Origin: Nonlabens sp. Hel1_33_55
GTDB lineage: Bacteria; Bacteroidota; Bacteroidia; Flavobacteriales; Flavobacteriaceae
DNA length: 64,000 bases
Direction of reading: 5' to 3'
NCBI RefSeq assembly: GCF_900101765.1
Contig: NZ_LT627735.1
Coordinates: 992,001 to 1,056,000, forward strand
The notes beneath the pieces were generated by a model. It had not been told where the DNA came from and did not search any database. It saw only the letters and a program-made list of their open reading frames with translations. Of this stretch, positions 50,749 to 58,807 are shown in pieces. Positions within the stretch are counted from its first letter, which is position 1. Each line of letters begins with the position of its first letter. The position numbers and the translations under genes were made by a program.

Positions 50749-51698
50749 TGCGCGATTTCCAACTACTTTCCTCGCCATTGCAAGGCTTTACCGACTTTAG
50801 ATTCCGCAATGCGTTTCATGAGTTTTATGGTGGGATTGATACCTTTTATGCGCCTTACATTCGATTTAACGGTAAACTGGAGATCAAAGCTTCCTACCAG
50901 CGGGATCTGGATCCTGAAAATAATCAAGTACCAGAATTGATTCCGCAAGTGATGACCGCAGATGCAGATGAATTTTTGCTGGCTGCGAATTACATCAAAT
51001 CCTTGGGCTATAATGAACTCAACTGGAATCTAGGTTGTCCCTATCCCATGGTTACCAAACGCGGCATGGGTTCTGGATTGATCTGTAACCACATTGGAAT
51101 TGATCACATACTAGAAAGAGTCCACGCCGAAACGGACGTGACCATCTCCATGAAAATGCGATTGGGCTATCACGAGACTACCGAGATTTTAGAATCTTTT
51201 GAAACTCTCAAGAAATATCCTTTGAAAAGCATTGCCGTTCATGCTCGTACGGGAAAACAATTGTACAAAGGTGGCGTACACCTAGACGCATTTGAAAAGT
51301 GCATTGAGCAATCACCGCATCTACTCTATTACAATGGCGATATAACGAGCGTAGATATTTTCCAAGAGCGCCTGGAGCGCTTTTCCACTATTGAACATTT
51401 CATGATAGGCCGCGGTCTGATTGCAGATCCCTATTTACCGCTAATGATCAAACAAGATCTAAAAGATTATCCCGCAGACCGTTGGGAACGATTTAAAGCG
51501 TTTCATGATCAAATTTTTACTCATTACGATGAGTTTCTTCAAGGACCAACGCCTATCAAGATGAAGATGCAAGGCTTCTGGGGTTATTTTGCTGAACAAT
51601 TTGAAAACCCACAAAAAACATTCAAAAAAATAAAGAAAGCTGGAAACACTAGAAATTACCAGATCGCGGTCAATGAAATATTGAATTCGGTTAAGTAG
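50748..51698 (+). CDS. tRNA-dihydrouridine synthase
   Basis: A 316-residue FMN-dependent TIM-barrel enzyme that reduces uridines in tRNA. It shows SSPLQGFTDFRFRNAFHEFYGGID at the N-terminus, the active-site loop ELNWNLGCPYPMVTKRGMGSGL (Cys as proton donor), and IAVHARTGKQLYKG. FMN-phosphate residues lie in HFMIGRGLIADPYL. Which uridine it targets (DusA, B or C type) is not decidable by eye. Its start shares TAATG with the lipoprotein stop, so the two are co-translated although functionally unrelated. A strong terminator follows. Confidence 0.93.
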   Translation: MRDFQLLSSPLQGFTDFRFRNAFHEFYGGIDTFYAPYIRFNGKLEIKASYQRDLDPENNQVPELIPQVMTADADEFLLAANYIKSLGYNELNWNLGCPYPMVTKRGMGSGLICNHIGIDHILERVHAETDVTISMKMRLGYHETTEILESFETLKKYPLKSIAVHARTGKQLYKGGVHLDAFEKCIEQSPHLLYYNGDITSVDIFQERLERFSTIEHFMIGRGLIADPYLPLMIKQDLKDYPADRWERFKAFHDQIFTHYDEFLQGPTPIKMKMQGFWGYFAEQFENPQKTFKKIKKAGNTRNYQIAVNEILNSVK

Positions 51699-51718
51699 TT
51701 TAAAAATGACGCATAAAA

Positions 51719-51742
51719 AAAGAGCGGTCTCCACCGCTCTTT
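51719..51742 (+). terminator. Terminator after dus
   Basis: AAAGAGCGGT pairs with ACCGCTCTTT around CTCC. The motif is partly repeated just downstream (AGCGATCTCCACCGCTA). The following 200 bp to 51947 are AT-rich with no gene seen. Confidence 0.9.
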
Positions 51743-51947
51743 CACTAGCGATCTCCACCGCTATATTTTAATAAACAACAAATTTTCAGATGATTGCTTA
51801 TTTACTTAAACCGTGTTAAATGTAATACGTCGGCTTTGTTTTTGTGTTTTATATCTTATTTATTTAGCATTCTAACGATGAAAATAATTTATTTTATTGA
51901 TTTTCAATAACTTAACATAAGTTCATTATATGCAGTTCGTCGATAGT

Positions 51948-53006
51948 TTATTTTCTCTTTAGTTCAAATCGGCTTATGTGGTTGCTTCCGGCTAGCAATC
52001 CGGTTGCATCGTTTGACATGGCGATGGTATAAAATCCTGTAGTTGAAAGCTGTTTCCAATCCTTTCCTTGATTGCCGCTCCACCAAATGCCGGGACTTCC
52101 AACCGCTAGGAGTTCGTTTCCATCTGTGTTGGGAACAAAAGTAATATCACTGCAATAACCTGGACCATTGCCATCTGCTATAAGTTCCCAGGTAGCTCCA
52201 CCATCATAGGTAATGGCCTTATTAGCAACTTTATTCTCCTTACTATTCCAGTCGCCACCTATTATAACTCCCAACTTTTCATCATAAAAATCAACTGCAT
52301 AAATTCCCGTCATCTCACCGCCATTTGTTATGGGTGTTTCCTGAATTTCCCAGGTCTTACCGTGGTCAGGACTGTGTAGAATTCTTGAAGCCATGCCACC
52401 TGTCGCAATCCAGATGTGGTCGCCTTGTAATGCAATGTTGGAATTACTGGCAGCATAGGCAGCCTCACCTTCCACAATTTTAGGCAATTGATCGCAGTCT
52501 ATTTTTGACCAGCTATCACCACCATCGTATGTGGTCAATACTGTAAAGCAGTCGGTTTGTGGGTCGCCCATGGCAATTCCATCGGTATCGTTCCAGAATT
52601 TCATACTGTCGTAAAATACCTTCTCACCAGATTCCTCATAAACCAATGCCAGTGAGTCATTCTCGTGTGAAATGCGATAGATCAACGCTGGATTTCCCGC
52701 TGTTAGGATAAAAGTATAATCTGTCGTGATCGCGATGGATCTAAATTCCAATTGGTCGTTTCCGTTATACAGGACACGTCCTTTATGTATTCCTGGCAAG
52801 CTATCGTGACATGAGCCATAGGTACTGCGGTTTCCTGCAAACCAAAATGTATCGTCCTTCACGTCCAGAGCCCGCACACTTAAGGAATCTGTTGATAGGG
52901 ATTCCAACTCTATAGAGACTTCTTGCGGTATTTGATAAGATGATTGGTTTTCCTTTTTACAGGATAACAAAAGAAAAGGAATGACGAACAGAATGATTTT
53001 ATTCAT
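51948..53006 (-). CDS. Beta-propeller lipoprotein (YCF48/sialidase-like repeats)
   Basis: A 352-residue lipoprotein with lipobox LLSC (Cys16). The rest is built of repeated blades with the pattern DGGxxW, for example TYDGGDSWSKI, SPDHGKTWEIQ, TYDGGATWELI and NQGKDWKQLS, as in YCF48/HCF136 or BNR-repeat propellers. YCF48-like proteins assist assembly of complexes in photosynthetic organisms; in flavobacteria their role is unknown. It probably sits at the outer or inner membrane facing the periplasm. A single gene, divergent from the RsmB-like gene. Confidence 0.8.
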   Translation of the reverse strand: MNKIILFVIPFLLLSCKKENQSSYQIPQEVSIELESLSTDSLSVRALDVKDDTFWFAGNRSTYGSCHDSLPGIHKGRVLYNGNDQLEFRSIAITTDYTFILTAGNPALIYRISHENDSLALVYEESGEKVFYDSMKFWNDTDGIAMGDPQTDCFTVLTTYDGGDSWSKIDCDQLPKIVEGEAAYAASNSNIALQGDHIWIATGGMASRILHSPDHGKTWEIQETPITNGGEMTGIYAVDFYDEKLGVIIGGDWNSKENKVANKAITYDGGATWELIADGNGPGYCSDITFVPNTDGNELLAVGSPGIWWSGNQGKDWKQLSTTGFYTIAMSNDATGLLAGSNHISRFELKRK

Positions 53007-53043
53007 GAGGAAGTTTGAAATATGTGGTAAAGTTGAGGAATAG

Positions 53044-53063
53044 TTCGCTTTCGCGAAAGCGAA
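53044..53063. repeat. 16-bp palindrome, copy 18, extended to 20 bp (intergenic)
   Basis: TTCGCTTTCGCGAAAGCGAA, with core 53046-53061, between divergent genes. Confidence 0.97.
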
Positions 53064-53108
53064 TACAAAAACAACCTTTTAATAACTTCTAGAGCGATGA
53101 GATAAATG

Positions 53109-53116
53109 TATTTTTG
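53109..53116 (+). promoter_or_regulatory. -7 box of RsmB-like gene
   Basis: TATTTTTG, ending 5 nt before the ATG at 53121: apparently leaderless. Confidence 0.62.
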
Positions 53117-53120
53117 CAGC

Positions 53121-54335
53121 ATGAGATTTCACCACAATTTACTACAGGCCACCGTGGATGCCCTGCACAATATATTTAACGACGGCAAATATGCAGATCA
53201 AGCGATCCAACGCATCTTAAAAAAAGATACTCGTTGGGGTTCCAGGGATCGCGGTTTCATTGCCGAAACCACGTATGACATCGTTCGTTATAAAAGACTT
53301 TATGCAGCGATCGCAAATGTAAAAGAACCTTTCAAACCAGCCGATTTATGGCGCATGACAGCCGTATGGATTGTGCTAAAAGGACATGATGTTCCTGCCT
53401 GGGAAGAATATTATAACACGCCGGTACGACGCATCAAAGGAAAGTTTGATGAGCTATCTGCCACAACAAAATACAAAGAATCCATTCCAGACTGGATGGA
53501 TGAATTGGGTAAAAAAGAACTGGGCGAGGAACTCTGGAATAAGGAAATTCATGCTCTTAATGAGCAGGCAGATGTGGTATTGCGCGCCAATACATTACAT
53601 ACTGATGTTCAAACTTTAAAGGAAAAACTAACGGCCTTAGAAATTTCAACTAAAACCGACGAGCGTTTTCCAGATGCCTTGATTCTTGATGAAAGAGCCA
53701 ACGTTTTTCAAACGGAATTGTTTCAAAATGGCCTCTTTGAAGTACAGGATGCCGGTTCCCAAACCATAGCACCTTTTGCTCAAGTGGAGCCTGGTATGCG
53801 AGTGATGGACTCTTGTGCTGGAGCTGGTGGGAAATCCCTGCACCTCGCGGCACTAATGGAAAATAAAGGTCAAATCATATCTACTGACATTTATAACGGT
53901 AAACTCAATGAACTGAAACGTCGCGCTCGTCGCGCTGGAGCTCATAACATTGAAACACGCCTTATTGATTCTACCAAAGTGATTAAGAAACTGGACGGTA
54001 AAATGGACAGGCTCGTGATTGATGCGCCTTGTAGTGGTTTAGGTGTTTTGCGACGCAATCCAGATGCAAAGTGGAAACTAGAGCCAGAATTTCTGGATAA
54101 CATTAAAAAGACACAGCAAGAAATCTTGCAATCCTACAGTCGTGTGGTAAAACCAGAAGGAATGATGGTTTATGCTACCTGCTCCATTTTACCTTCAGAA
54201 AATGAAAGGCAAGTGGAAACATTCCTAAATTCTGAGGCTGGAGCCAACTTTGAATTGGAAGATTCACAATCTCTTTTAGCTCATCGTGATGGTTTTGATG
54301 GGTTTTATATGGCTCGATTAAAAAAGAACTCCTAA
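53121..54335 (+). CDS. RsmB/NOP-family rRNA (cytosine-C5) methyltransferase
   Basis: A 404-residue enzyme with an N-terminal NusB-like RNA-binding part (about 1-140, with RGFIAETTYDIVRYKR) and a C-terminal methyltransferase. SAM-binding motif I is DSCAGAGGKSLHLA; the two catalytic cysteines lie in DAPCSGLGVLRRNPD and YATCSILPSENE. It methylates a cytosine of rRNA. ATG 53121 is chosen from the -7 box; an ATG 15 bp upstream lies within the promoter region. The endonuclease gene follows after 12 bp. Confidence 0.92.
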   Translation: MRFHHNLLQATVDALHNIFNDGKYADQAIQRILKKDTRWGSRDRGFIAETTYDIVRYKRLYAAIANVKEPFKPADLWRMTAVWIVLKGHDVPAWEEYYNTPVRRIKGKFDELSATTKYKESIPDWMDELGKKELGEELWNKEIHALNEQADVVLRANTLHTDVQTLKEKLTALEISTKTDERFPDALILDERANVFQTELFQNGLFEVQDAGSQTIAPFAQVEPGMRVMDSCAGAGGKSLHLAALMENKGQIISTDIYNGKLNELKRRARRAGAHNIETRLIDSTKVIKKLDGKMDRLVIDAPCSGLGVLRRNPDAKWKLEPEFLDNIKKTQQEILQSYSRVVKPEGMMVYATCSILPSENERQVETFLNSEAGANFELEDSQSLLAHRDGFDGFYMARLKKNS

Positions 54336-54347
54336 TATATTTCCCCT

Positions 54348-55433
54348 ATGAGCAGATTTCTACTCACTTCTCTATTCTTCAGTTTTTTCCTCGCTACCGC
54401 ACAGCCACCACAAGGTTATTATAGCAGCACGCAAGGGTTATCAGGCTATGAACTTAAAACGGAATTAAAAGAAATAATCACCAATGGCTTTGATGGTCAA
54501 TCTTATGGTGACCTGATAGATTTATACCAAACATCTGACAATGATGATTATTATGATGCCAACCAATCGTTTACGATTCTTGACATGTATTCAGAAAATC
54601 CAGATGGTGCAGATCCTTATTCCTACGCATTCAACGAGAATTGCGGAAATGTAAGTTCCAACGAAGGTTTCTGCTATAATCGGGAACACCTATATCCGCA
54701 AGGATTTTTTAATGGAGAGGATATCATGCGTAATGATGCGCACCACGTTGTACCAACAGATGGTCAGGTGAATGGAAGACGTAGCAACTTCCCTTTTGGT
54801 GAAGTAAACAACCCAACATTTACTTCACGTAACGGTAGTAAAGTCGGACCATCAGTAACTCTTGGATTTTCACAAACTGTTTTTGAACCACTTGATGAAT
54901 TCAAAGGAGACATAGCGCGTAGTCTGTTATATTTTGCGACTCGGTATGAGGATAATTGGGATGACAACTCCTGGGACGATAAGGATGCCAATGTAAGCGA
55001 TCCACGTGGTGGACCTAACAAGAATCAATGGTATGAGCAATGGTTCATCGATTTATTGGTACAATGGCACGATCAAGATCCTGTAGGCCAGCGTGAGATC
55101 GATCGCAATAATGACGTATTTGATTATCAAAATAACCGCAATCCATTCATAGATAATCCTGAATGGGTGAATATGATTTGGTCCACTACGGCTTCATTAA
55201 ACGATCAAGATTTAGCGGGAATCTCCTTATATCCAAATCCTTCCACTGGCGTTTTCCAAATTTCAAATCTAAATGAACCAGCTTCTGTGACGGTTTATGA
55301 TGTTTCTGGGAGAATGATATTTATGGATCAAATGACGGTTGATAACCGATTTAGTATCGATGGTAATGGAATGTATCTCGTGAAATTGGATACTGATTTG
55401 TCAAGCAAAACCTTTAAGGTGATAGTTAAATAA
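54348..55433 (+). CDS. Secreted endonuclease I with T9SS sorting domain
   Basis: A 361-residue exported nuclease: signal peptide ending near LATAQP (about 20), then the endonuclease I (EndA/NucM) domain with GFCYNREHLYPQGFF (about 104-118) and the catalytic-metal region DAHHVVPTDGQVNGRRSNFPFG. A C-terminal sorting domain begins at LYPNPSTGVFQI (about 291) and ends KTFKVIVK, so it should leave the cell through the type IX system. It probably degrades extracellular DNA for nutrients or biofilm turnover. It lies 12 bp after the RsmB-like gene and 4 bp before the next gene. Confidence 0.9.
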   Translation: MSRFLLTSLFFSFFLATAQPPQGYYSSTQGLSGYELKTELKEIITNGFDGQSYGDLIDLYQTSDNDDYYDANQSFTILDMYSENPDGADPYSYAFNENCGNVSSNEGFCYNREHLYPQGFFNGEDIMRNDAHHVVPTDGQVNGRRSNFPFGEVNNPTFTSRNGSKVGPSVTLGFSQTVFEPLDEFKGDIARSLLYFATRYEDNWDDNSWDDKDANVSDPRGGPNKNQWYEQWFIDLLVQWHDQDPVGQREIDRNNDVFDYQNNRNPFIDNPEWVNMIWSTTASLNDQDLAGISLYPNPSTGVFQISNLNEPASVTVYDVSGRMIFMDQMTVDNRFSIDGNGMYLVKLDTDLSSKTFKVIVK

Positions 55434-55437
55434 ACTT

Positions 55438-56010
55438 ATGATTAAATCATTCATTAATTGTTTCTGTTTATTGTGTGCCTCATTGATTTTTGGTCAGGCA
55501 AAATTAGAATTCGGATTTAAATATCAAGCTGAATCAGTTGATTGTACAAGTTTTGATTTTTCAAAATATGGAGTAATGCATCATTTCTTGACCCTTGTTC
55601 AAGGTGAGGAAAATTACAATACTATGGTCGATGCTCAACATGATTGCGTCAAAACAAAAAATGATACATATCATACCATGTATTATATTATAAGAGTTCC
55701 AGATATATTGAACAATGAAACCGAGTTTATCGATTTTACAAAACATACGATTCAAGTTATCAAAGACGCTAGCGGAGATAATCCTTCGCATCGATTTATA
55801 GCTCTCTCAGGCGATAATGTTCAGTTACTTAATGCAGCAGAAGAGATGGAAAAATCTGCTGGATTGAATACGCGTTTCTTCTTTTACGGAGATATAGATG
55901 AACAAAATTGGTGCAGTGTTGTGGATAAAAATGCAATGAAGGATTTGAAGAAGTCAACTAAAAAAATAAAAAAAGCAGAGAAACGATTCTCTCGCAAAGC
56001 TAAAAATTAA
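55438..56010 (+). CDS. Exported protein of unknown function
   Basis: A 190-residue protein with a signal peptide ending near SLIFGQ (about 20), three cysteines in the mature part, and a basic C-terminal tail (KKSTKKIKKAEKRFSRKAKN, about 171-190). I do not recognise the family. It begins 4 bp after the secreted nuclease stop and probably shares its transcript. The base composition is more AT-rich than its neighbours, which may mean later acquisition or weak constraint. Confidence 0.7.
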   Translation: MIKSFINCFCLLCASLIFGQAKLEFGFKYQAESVDCTSFDFSKYGVMHHFLTLVQGEENYNTMVDAQHDCVKTKNDTYHTMYYIIRVPDILNNETEFIDFTKHTIQVIKDASGDNPSHRFIALSGDNVQLLNAAEEMEKSAGLNTRFFFYGDIDEQNWCSVVDKNAMKDLKKSTKKIKKAEKRFSRKAKN

Positions 56011-56011
56011 G

Positions 56012-56044
56012 AAAGCCCTAAGATTTTATAATCTTGGGGCTTTT
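56012..56044. terminator. Bidirectional terminator
   Basis: AAAGCCCTAAGAT pairs with ATCTTGGGGCTTT with one G-U pair, between convergent genes; a T-run follows. Confidence 0.85.
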
Positions 56045-56062
56045 GCTTAAAATTAATTTTAC

Positions 56063-57070
56063 CTACAAACTCATATTGAGTACCGCTCTAAAACGAGTCT
56101 CGTTATTCATCATCTTCTCAAAAGCTTCATTAGCATCTTTCAAAGCAAATTCTTCAATCATGGGCTTTGTCCCAGTCATCGCGCTAAAGTTGAGCGTGTC
56201 CTCACTATCTGGCGCTGTACCACTAGGCCATCCTTTCAAACTCTTGCGGGCTTGTAGCAATTGCATAGGTGAAACTTCTACATTATCAGGTGTGGCTGCG
56301 ATTAGTAACATAGTACCGTCCATGGCTAGACCATCTATTACGCTTGAAATTGCATCTGCATGTGGTGCTGTGGCAACAATTAAATCTGCGCCGCCCATTT
56401 CTTGTAGTTTTTCAACGGCATCTACATTATCTGTAGCTATAAATTCATGAGCCCCTAATTCCATGGCAAGCTTTTTCTTGTCTTCGCTGGTAGAAATAGC
56501 AATCGTACGCATTCCCATTTTATTGGCATATTGAATGGCAAGGTGACCCAAACCACCAATTCCTTGAACAGCTACCGTATCTCCAGCTCTCAATCCAGCA
56601 TTACGCATACCATTATAAACTGTGATACCTGCGCATAATAAAGGTGCCGCTTCCGTACTTTTTAGTTCTTCTGGAATGGCTGCTGCAGCTTCATAAGGTG
56701 CTGTCATATATTCTGCATAACCGCCATCATAGGATATTCCAGAAACTTTTGCGTTCTCGCAATTGATAAATTTACCACGTCTGCAGGGATCACAGGTAAA
56801 GCAGTGACCACCATGCCAGCCTATTCCTACTCGTTGTCCTTTTTTGAGACTGGTCACATCACTACCTAATTCCTCAATAATTCCAACAACTTCATGCCCT
56901 GGAGTTCTAGGAAATTCATTTCCCATCGCGCCTTGTTTTACAAAGACATCGCTGTGACAAACACCACAGGCTTCTACTTTTATTAAAATCTCATTATTCT
57001 TGGGCGTTGGTTTGTCCATATCGACAATTTCCAGATCGCCGCCTTGTTTCATAAATCGTGCTGCTTTCAT
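56063..57070 (-). CDS. Zinc-dependent alcohol dehydrogenase
   Basis: A 335-residue medium-chain dehydrogenase. Catalytic zinc ligands lie in CGVCHSD (Cys near 38), GHE (near 61) and a later Cys (PLLCAGITVY). The structural zinc site is CFTCDPCRRGKFINC (four cysteines). The NAD(P) fold is VAVQGIGGLGHLAIQYA. It resembles the AdhP/AdhA class acting on primary alcohols and aldehydes. ATG 57070 opens the conserved first strand (MKAARFM); the frame is open for a further 117 codons, but that part crosses an intergenic palindrome and shows no homologous sequence. Confidence 0.93.
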   Translation of the reverse strand: MKAARFMKQGGDLEIVDMDKPTPKNNEILIKVEACGVCHSDVFVKQGAMGNEFPRTPGHEVVGIIEELGSDVTSLKKGQRVGIGWHGGHCFTCDPCRRGKFINCENAKVSGISYDGGYAEYMTAPYEAAAAIPEELKSTEAAPLLCAGITVYNGMRNAGLRAGDTVAVQGIGGLGHLAIQYANKMGMRTIAISTSEDKKKLAMELGAHEFIATDNVDAVEKLQEMGGADLIVATAPHADAISSVIDGLAMDGTMLLIAATPDNVEVSPMQLLQARKSLKGWPSGTAPDSEDTLNFSAMTGTKPMIEEFALKDANEAFEKMMNNETRFRAVLNMSL

Positions 57071-57166
57071 AATTTTTTTGGTTTTTATATAAGATACATA
57101 GAGATAACCGAGAAGCTTTCGGCATTTGAATAATCTTAACTTATAGAAATGTTTATGGATTTGTTT

Positions 57167-57182
57167 CGCTTTCGCGAAAGCG
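57167..57182. repeat. 16-bp palindrome, copy 19 (intergenic)
   Basis: Exact copy between divergent genes; it falls in an accidental open frame upstream of the dehydrogenase. Confidence 0.97.
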
Positions 57183-57260
57183 AAGTAATTCTCAACTATT
57201 ACTTTAAAAAAATCAAGACCTTTCTTATAAAAACTATTTTTGGCACCTATTATATTTACA

Positions 57261-58151
57261 ATGAAGTACCTACCATTCTTTTTGCTTTCCATCCTTTTCA
57301 CAGGCTGTAAAATTCCCGTAAAACGCATCACCACCATGCCCATAAAGCAGGATGCAAAACTCACATTGATTGCTGAAATACCTGATCTGACCCATGCAGA
57401 ATCTGTTGCGCATGATCCCAACTATAATAGGTTGTACGTTTCTGTTCAAGGTGAGCAAGAGCCTGGAGATGGTAGTATTGCGACCATTGATCTTGAGGGA
57501 AATATCATTGATAGAAACTTCACCACAGGCTTGAATAATCCTAAAGGCATCGCGGTTTTAGAGGATTGGATTTACGTTTCTGATGCTACCGTATTGGTTG
57601 AGATCAGTCGGCAGTCAGGTGAGGTAACCAATAGATACAAGGTTGGTGATGAGCAATCCTTGAATGACGTAGCGACAGATGATAAGGGTAATGTGTACGT
57701 TTCTGACATTCGCAGTTCTTCCATCTATAGACTAGACGCTGATAAACGATTTACGAAATGGATGAATACCTTAGAACTAGAAAACCCTAACGGATTGCTA
57801 GCAATAGGTAACGATTTGTACATAGGTGGTTGGGGATCGCCAGGATCTGAAAATAGCGAGGGAAATACCCAAGGTCGTTTTCTCAAAGTCAATATTAATA
57901 CTAAAGTGATCGAAAAAGTAACACCAGTACCACAAGGTAATCTGGATGGTATTCAAGTATTTGATAATAATAACTTTTTAGTTTCTGACTGGCGCAGAGG
58001 TACGATCTACAAAATCTCCAGATCTGGCGAGGTCAGTGTCTTTATGACCTCAGAAGCTAGTGTAGGCGATATTCTATACATAAGAGATAAGAAACTACTC
58101 GCGCTACCTCTCAACTTTCAAAATAAAGTATTGCTTTACAACGTAAATTAA
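57261..58151 (+). CDS. SMP-30/NHL-type beta-propeller lipoprotein
   Basis: A 296-residue protein. The start MKYLPFFLLSILFTGC gives a lipobox LFTGC with Cys16. The body has propeller strands with repeated GLNNPKGIAV, VYVSDIRSSSIYRLD, LENPNGLLAIGNDLYIGGWG and NLDGIQVFD, as in the SMP-30/gluconolactonase family. Enzymes of this fold hydrolyse lactones, but many lipoprotein members are uncharacterised. I chose ATG 57261, as the longer frame from 57240 lacks a lipoprotein signal. It is followed 4 bp later by the GNAT gene. Confidence 0.82.
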   Translation: MKYLPFFLLSILFTGCKIPVKRITTMPIKQDAKLTLIAEIPDLTHAESVAHDPNYNRLYVSVQGEQEPGDGSIATIDLEGNIIDRNFTTGLNNPKGIAVLEDWIYVSDATVLVEISRQSGEVTNRYKVGDEQSLNDVATDDKGNVYVSDIRSSSIYRLDADKRFTKWMNTLELENPNGLLAIGNDLYIGGWGSPGSENSEGNTQGRFLKVNINTKVIEKVTPVPQGNLDGIQVFDNNNFLVSDWRRGTIYKISRSGEVSVFMTSEASVGDILYIRDKKLLALPLNFQNKVLLYNVN

Positions 58152-58155
58152 ACCT

Positions 58156-58704
58156 ATGAAAAGAGAAGCTGTGGTACTCAATACAGATGTAAAACTCTTA
58201 CCAATCGCCATCGATGAACAAGAACGTTTGAGGCGCATGATGCATCTTATTTACAAACCCGTATATCAACATTTGTGGCAGGACAATGGTGAAGCTTATG
58301 TAGAATCTCAGTACAATCGAGATCAAGTCATGACTGAATTGGCTCTGGAAAATGCCAGATATTATTTTGTTGAATATAAAGACGAAGTCATGGGCATGTT
58401 GCGCTATCTTTTTGACTGTCCATATCCTGAAAGCGCTCACCATAATGTTACAAAACTGCACCGCATCTATCTCGATCCAGCTACTCATGGTTCTGGGATA
58501 GGTGGATTACTTGTGAATTATGTAGTGGATCAGGCTGCACAGGCGGGTCAAAAATCGGTATGGTTGGAATGTATGGACACACAGGAACCAGCAATTAAAT
58601 TCTACCATAAAATGGGCTTTTATACAGAACGTCCGTTTCAGCTAGATTCGCCAAGTATGAAACCAGAATTTCGCGGTATGCTGCTCATGAAAAAGGACCT
58701 TTGA
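58156..58704 (+). CDS. GNAT acetyltransferase
   Basis: A 182-residue acetyl-CoA-dependent N-acetyltransferase fold. The acetyl-CoA loop is ATHGSGIGGLLV (about 111-122), preceded by the strand HRIYLDP and followed by VWLECMDTQEPAIKFYHKMGFY, the C-terminal motif B. The acceptor is unknown. It lies 4 bp downstream of the SMP-30-like gene, suggesting co-transcription. Confidence 0.88.
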   Translation: MKREAVVLNTDVKLLPIAIDEQERLRRMMHLIYKPVYQHLWQDNGEAYVESQYNRDQVMTELALENARYYFVEYKDEVMGMLRYLFDCPYPESAHHNVTKLHRIYLDPATHGSGIGGLLVNYVVDQAAQAGQKSVWLECMDTQEPAIKFYHKMGFYTERPFQLDSPSMKPEFRGMLLMKKDL

Positions 58705-58728
58705 TATTGTTGAAAAACTGGTGGTAAT

Positions 58729-58748
58729 TCCGCTTTCGCGAAAGCGGA
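58729..58748. repeat. 16-bp palindrome, copy 20, extended to 20 bp (intergenic)
   Basis: TCCGCTTTCGCGAAAGCGGA, with core 58731-58746, 24 bp after the GNAT stop and upstream of purL. Confidence 0.97.
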
Positions 58749-58775
58749 TTCCTATCAATTCACATCCTAAAAATG

Positions 58776-58783
58776 TAACTTTG
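58776..58783 (+). promoter_or_regulatory. -7 box of purL
   Basis: TAACTTTG, 24 nt before ATG 58808 and 3 nt before an alternative ATG at 58787. Confidence 0.58.
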
Positions 58784-58807
58784 TAAATGCCCACAAAAGC
58801 GCACACA

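Noticed and set aside
57071..57421. A 117-residue N-terminal extension of the alcohol dehydrogenase frame
   Set aside because: It crosses intergenic DNA and a palindrome, overlaps the divergent lipoprotein gene and precedes the conserved first strand; the true start is 57070.
58787..58807. Start of purL at ATG 58787
   Set aside because: It is possible, but family members begin at MIHF and the -7 box then leaves a normal short leader; the choice is not certain.
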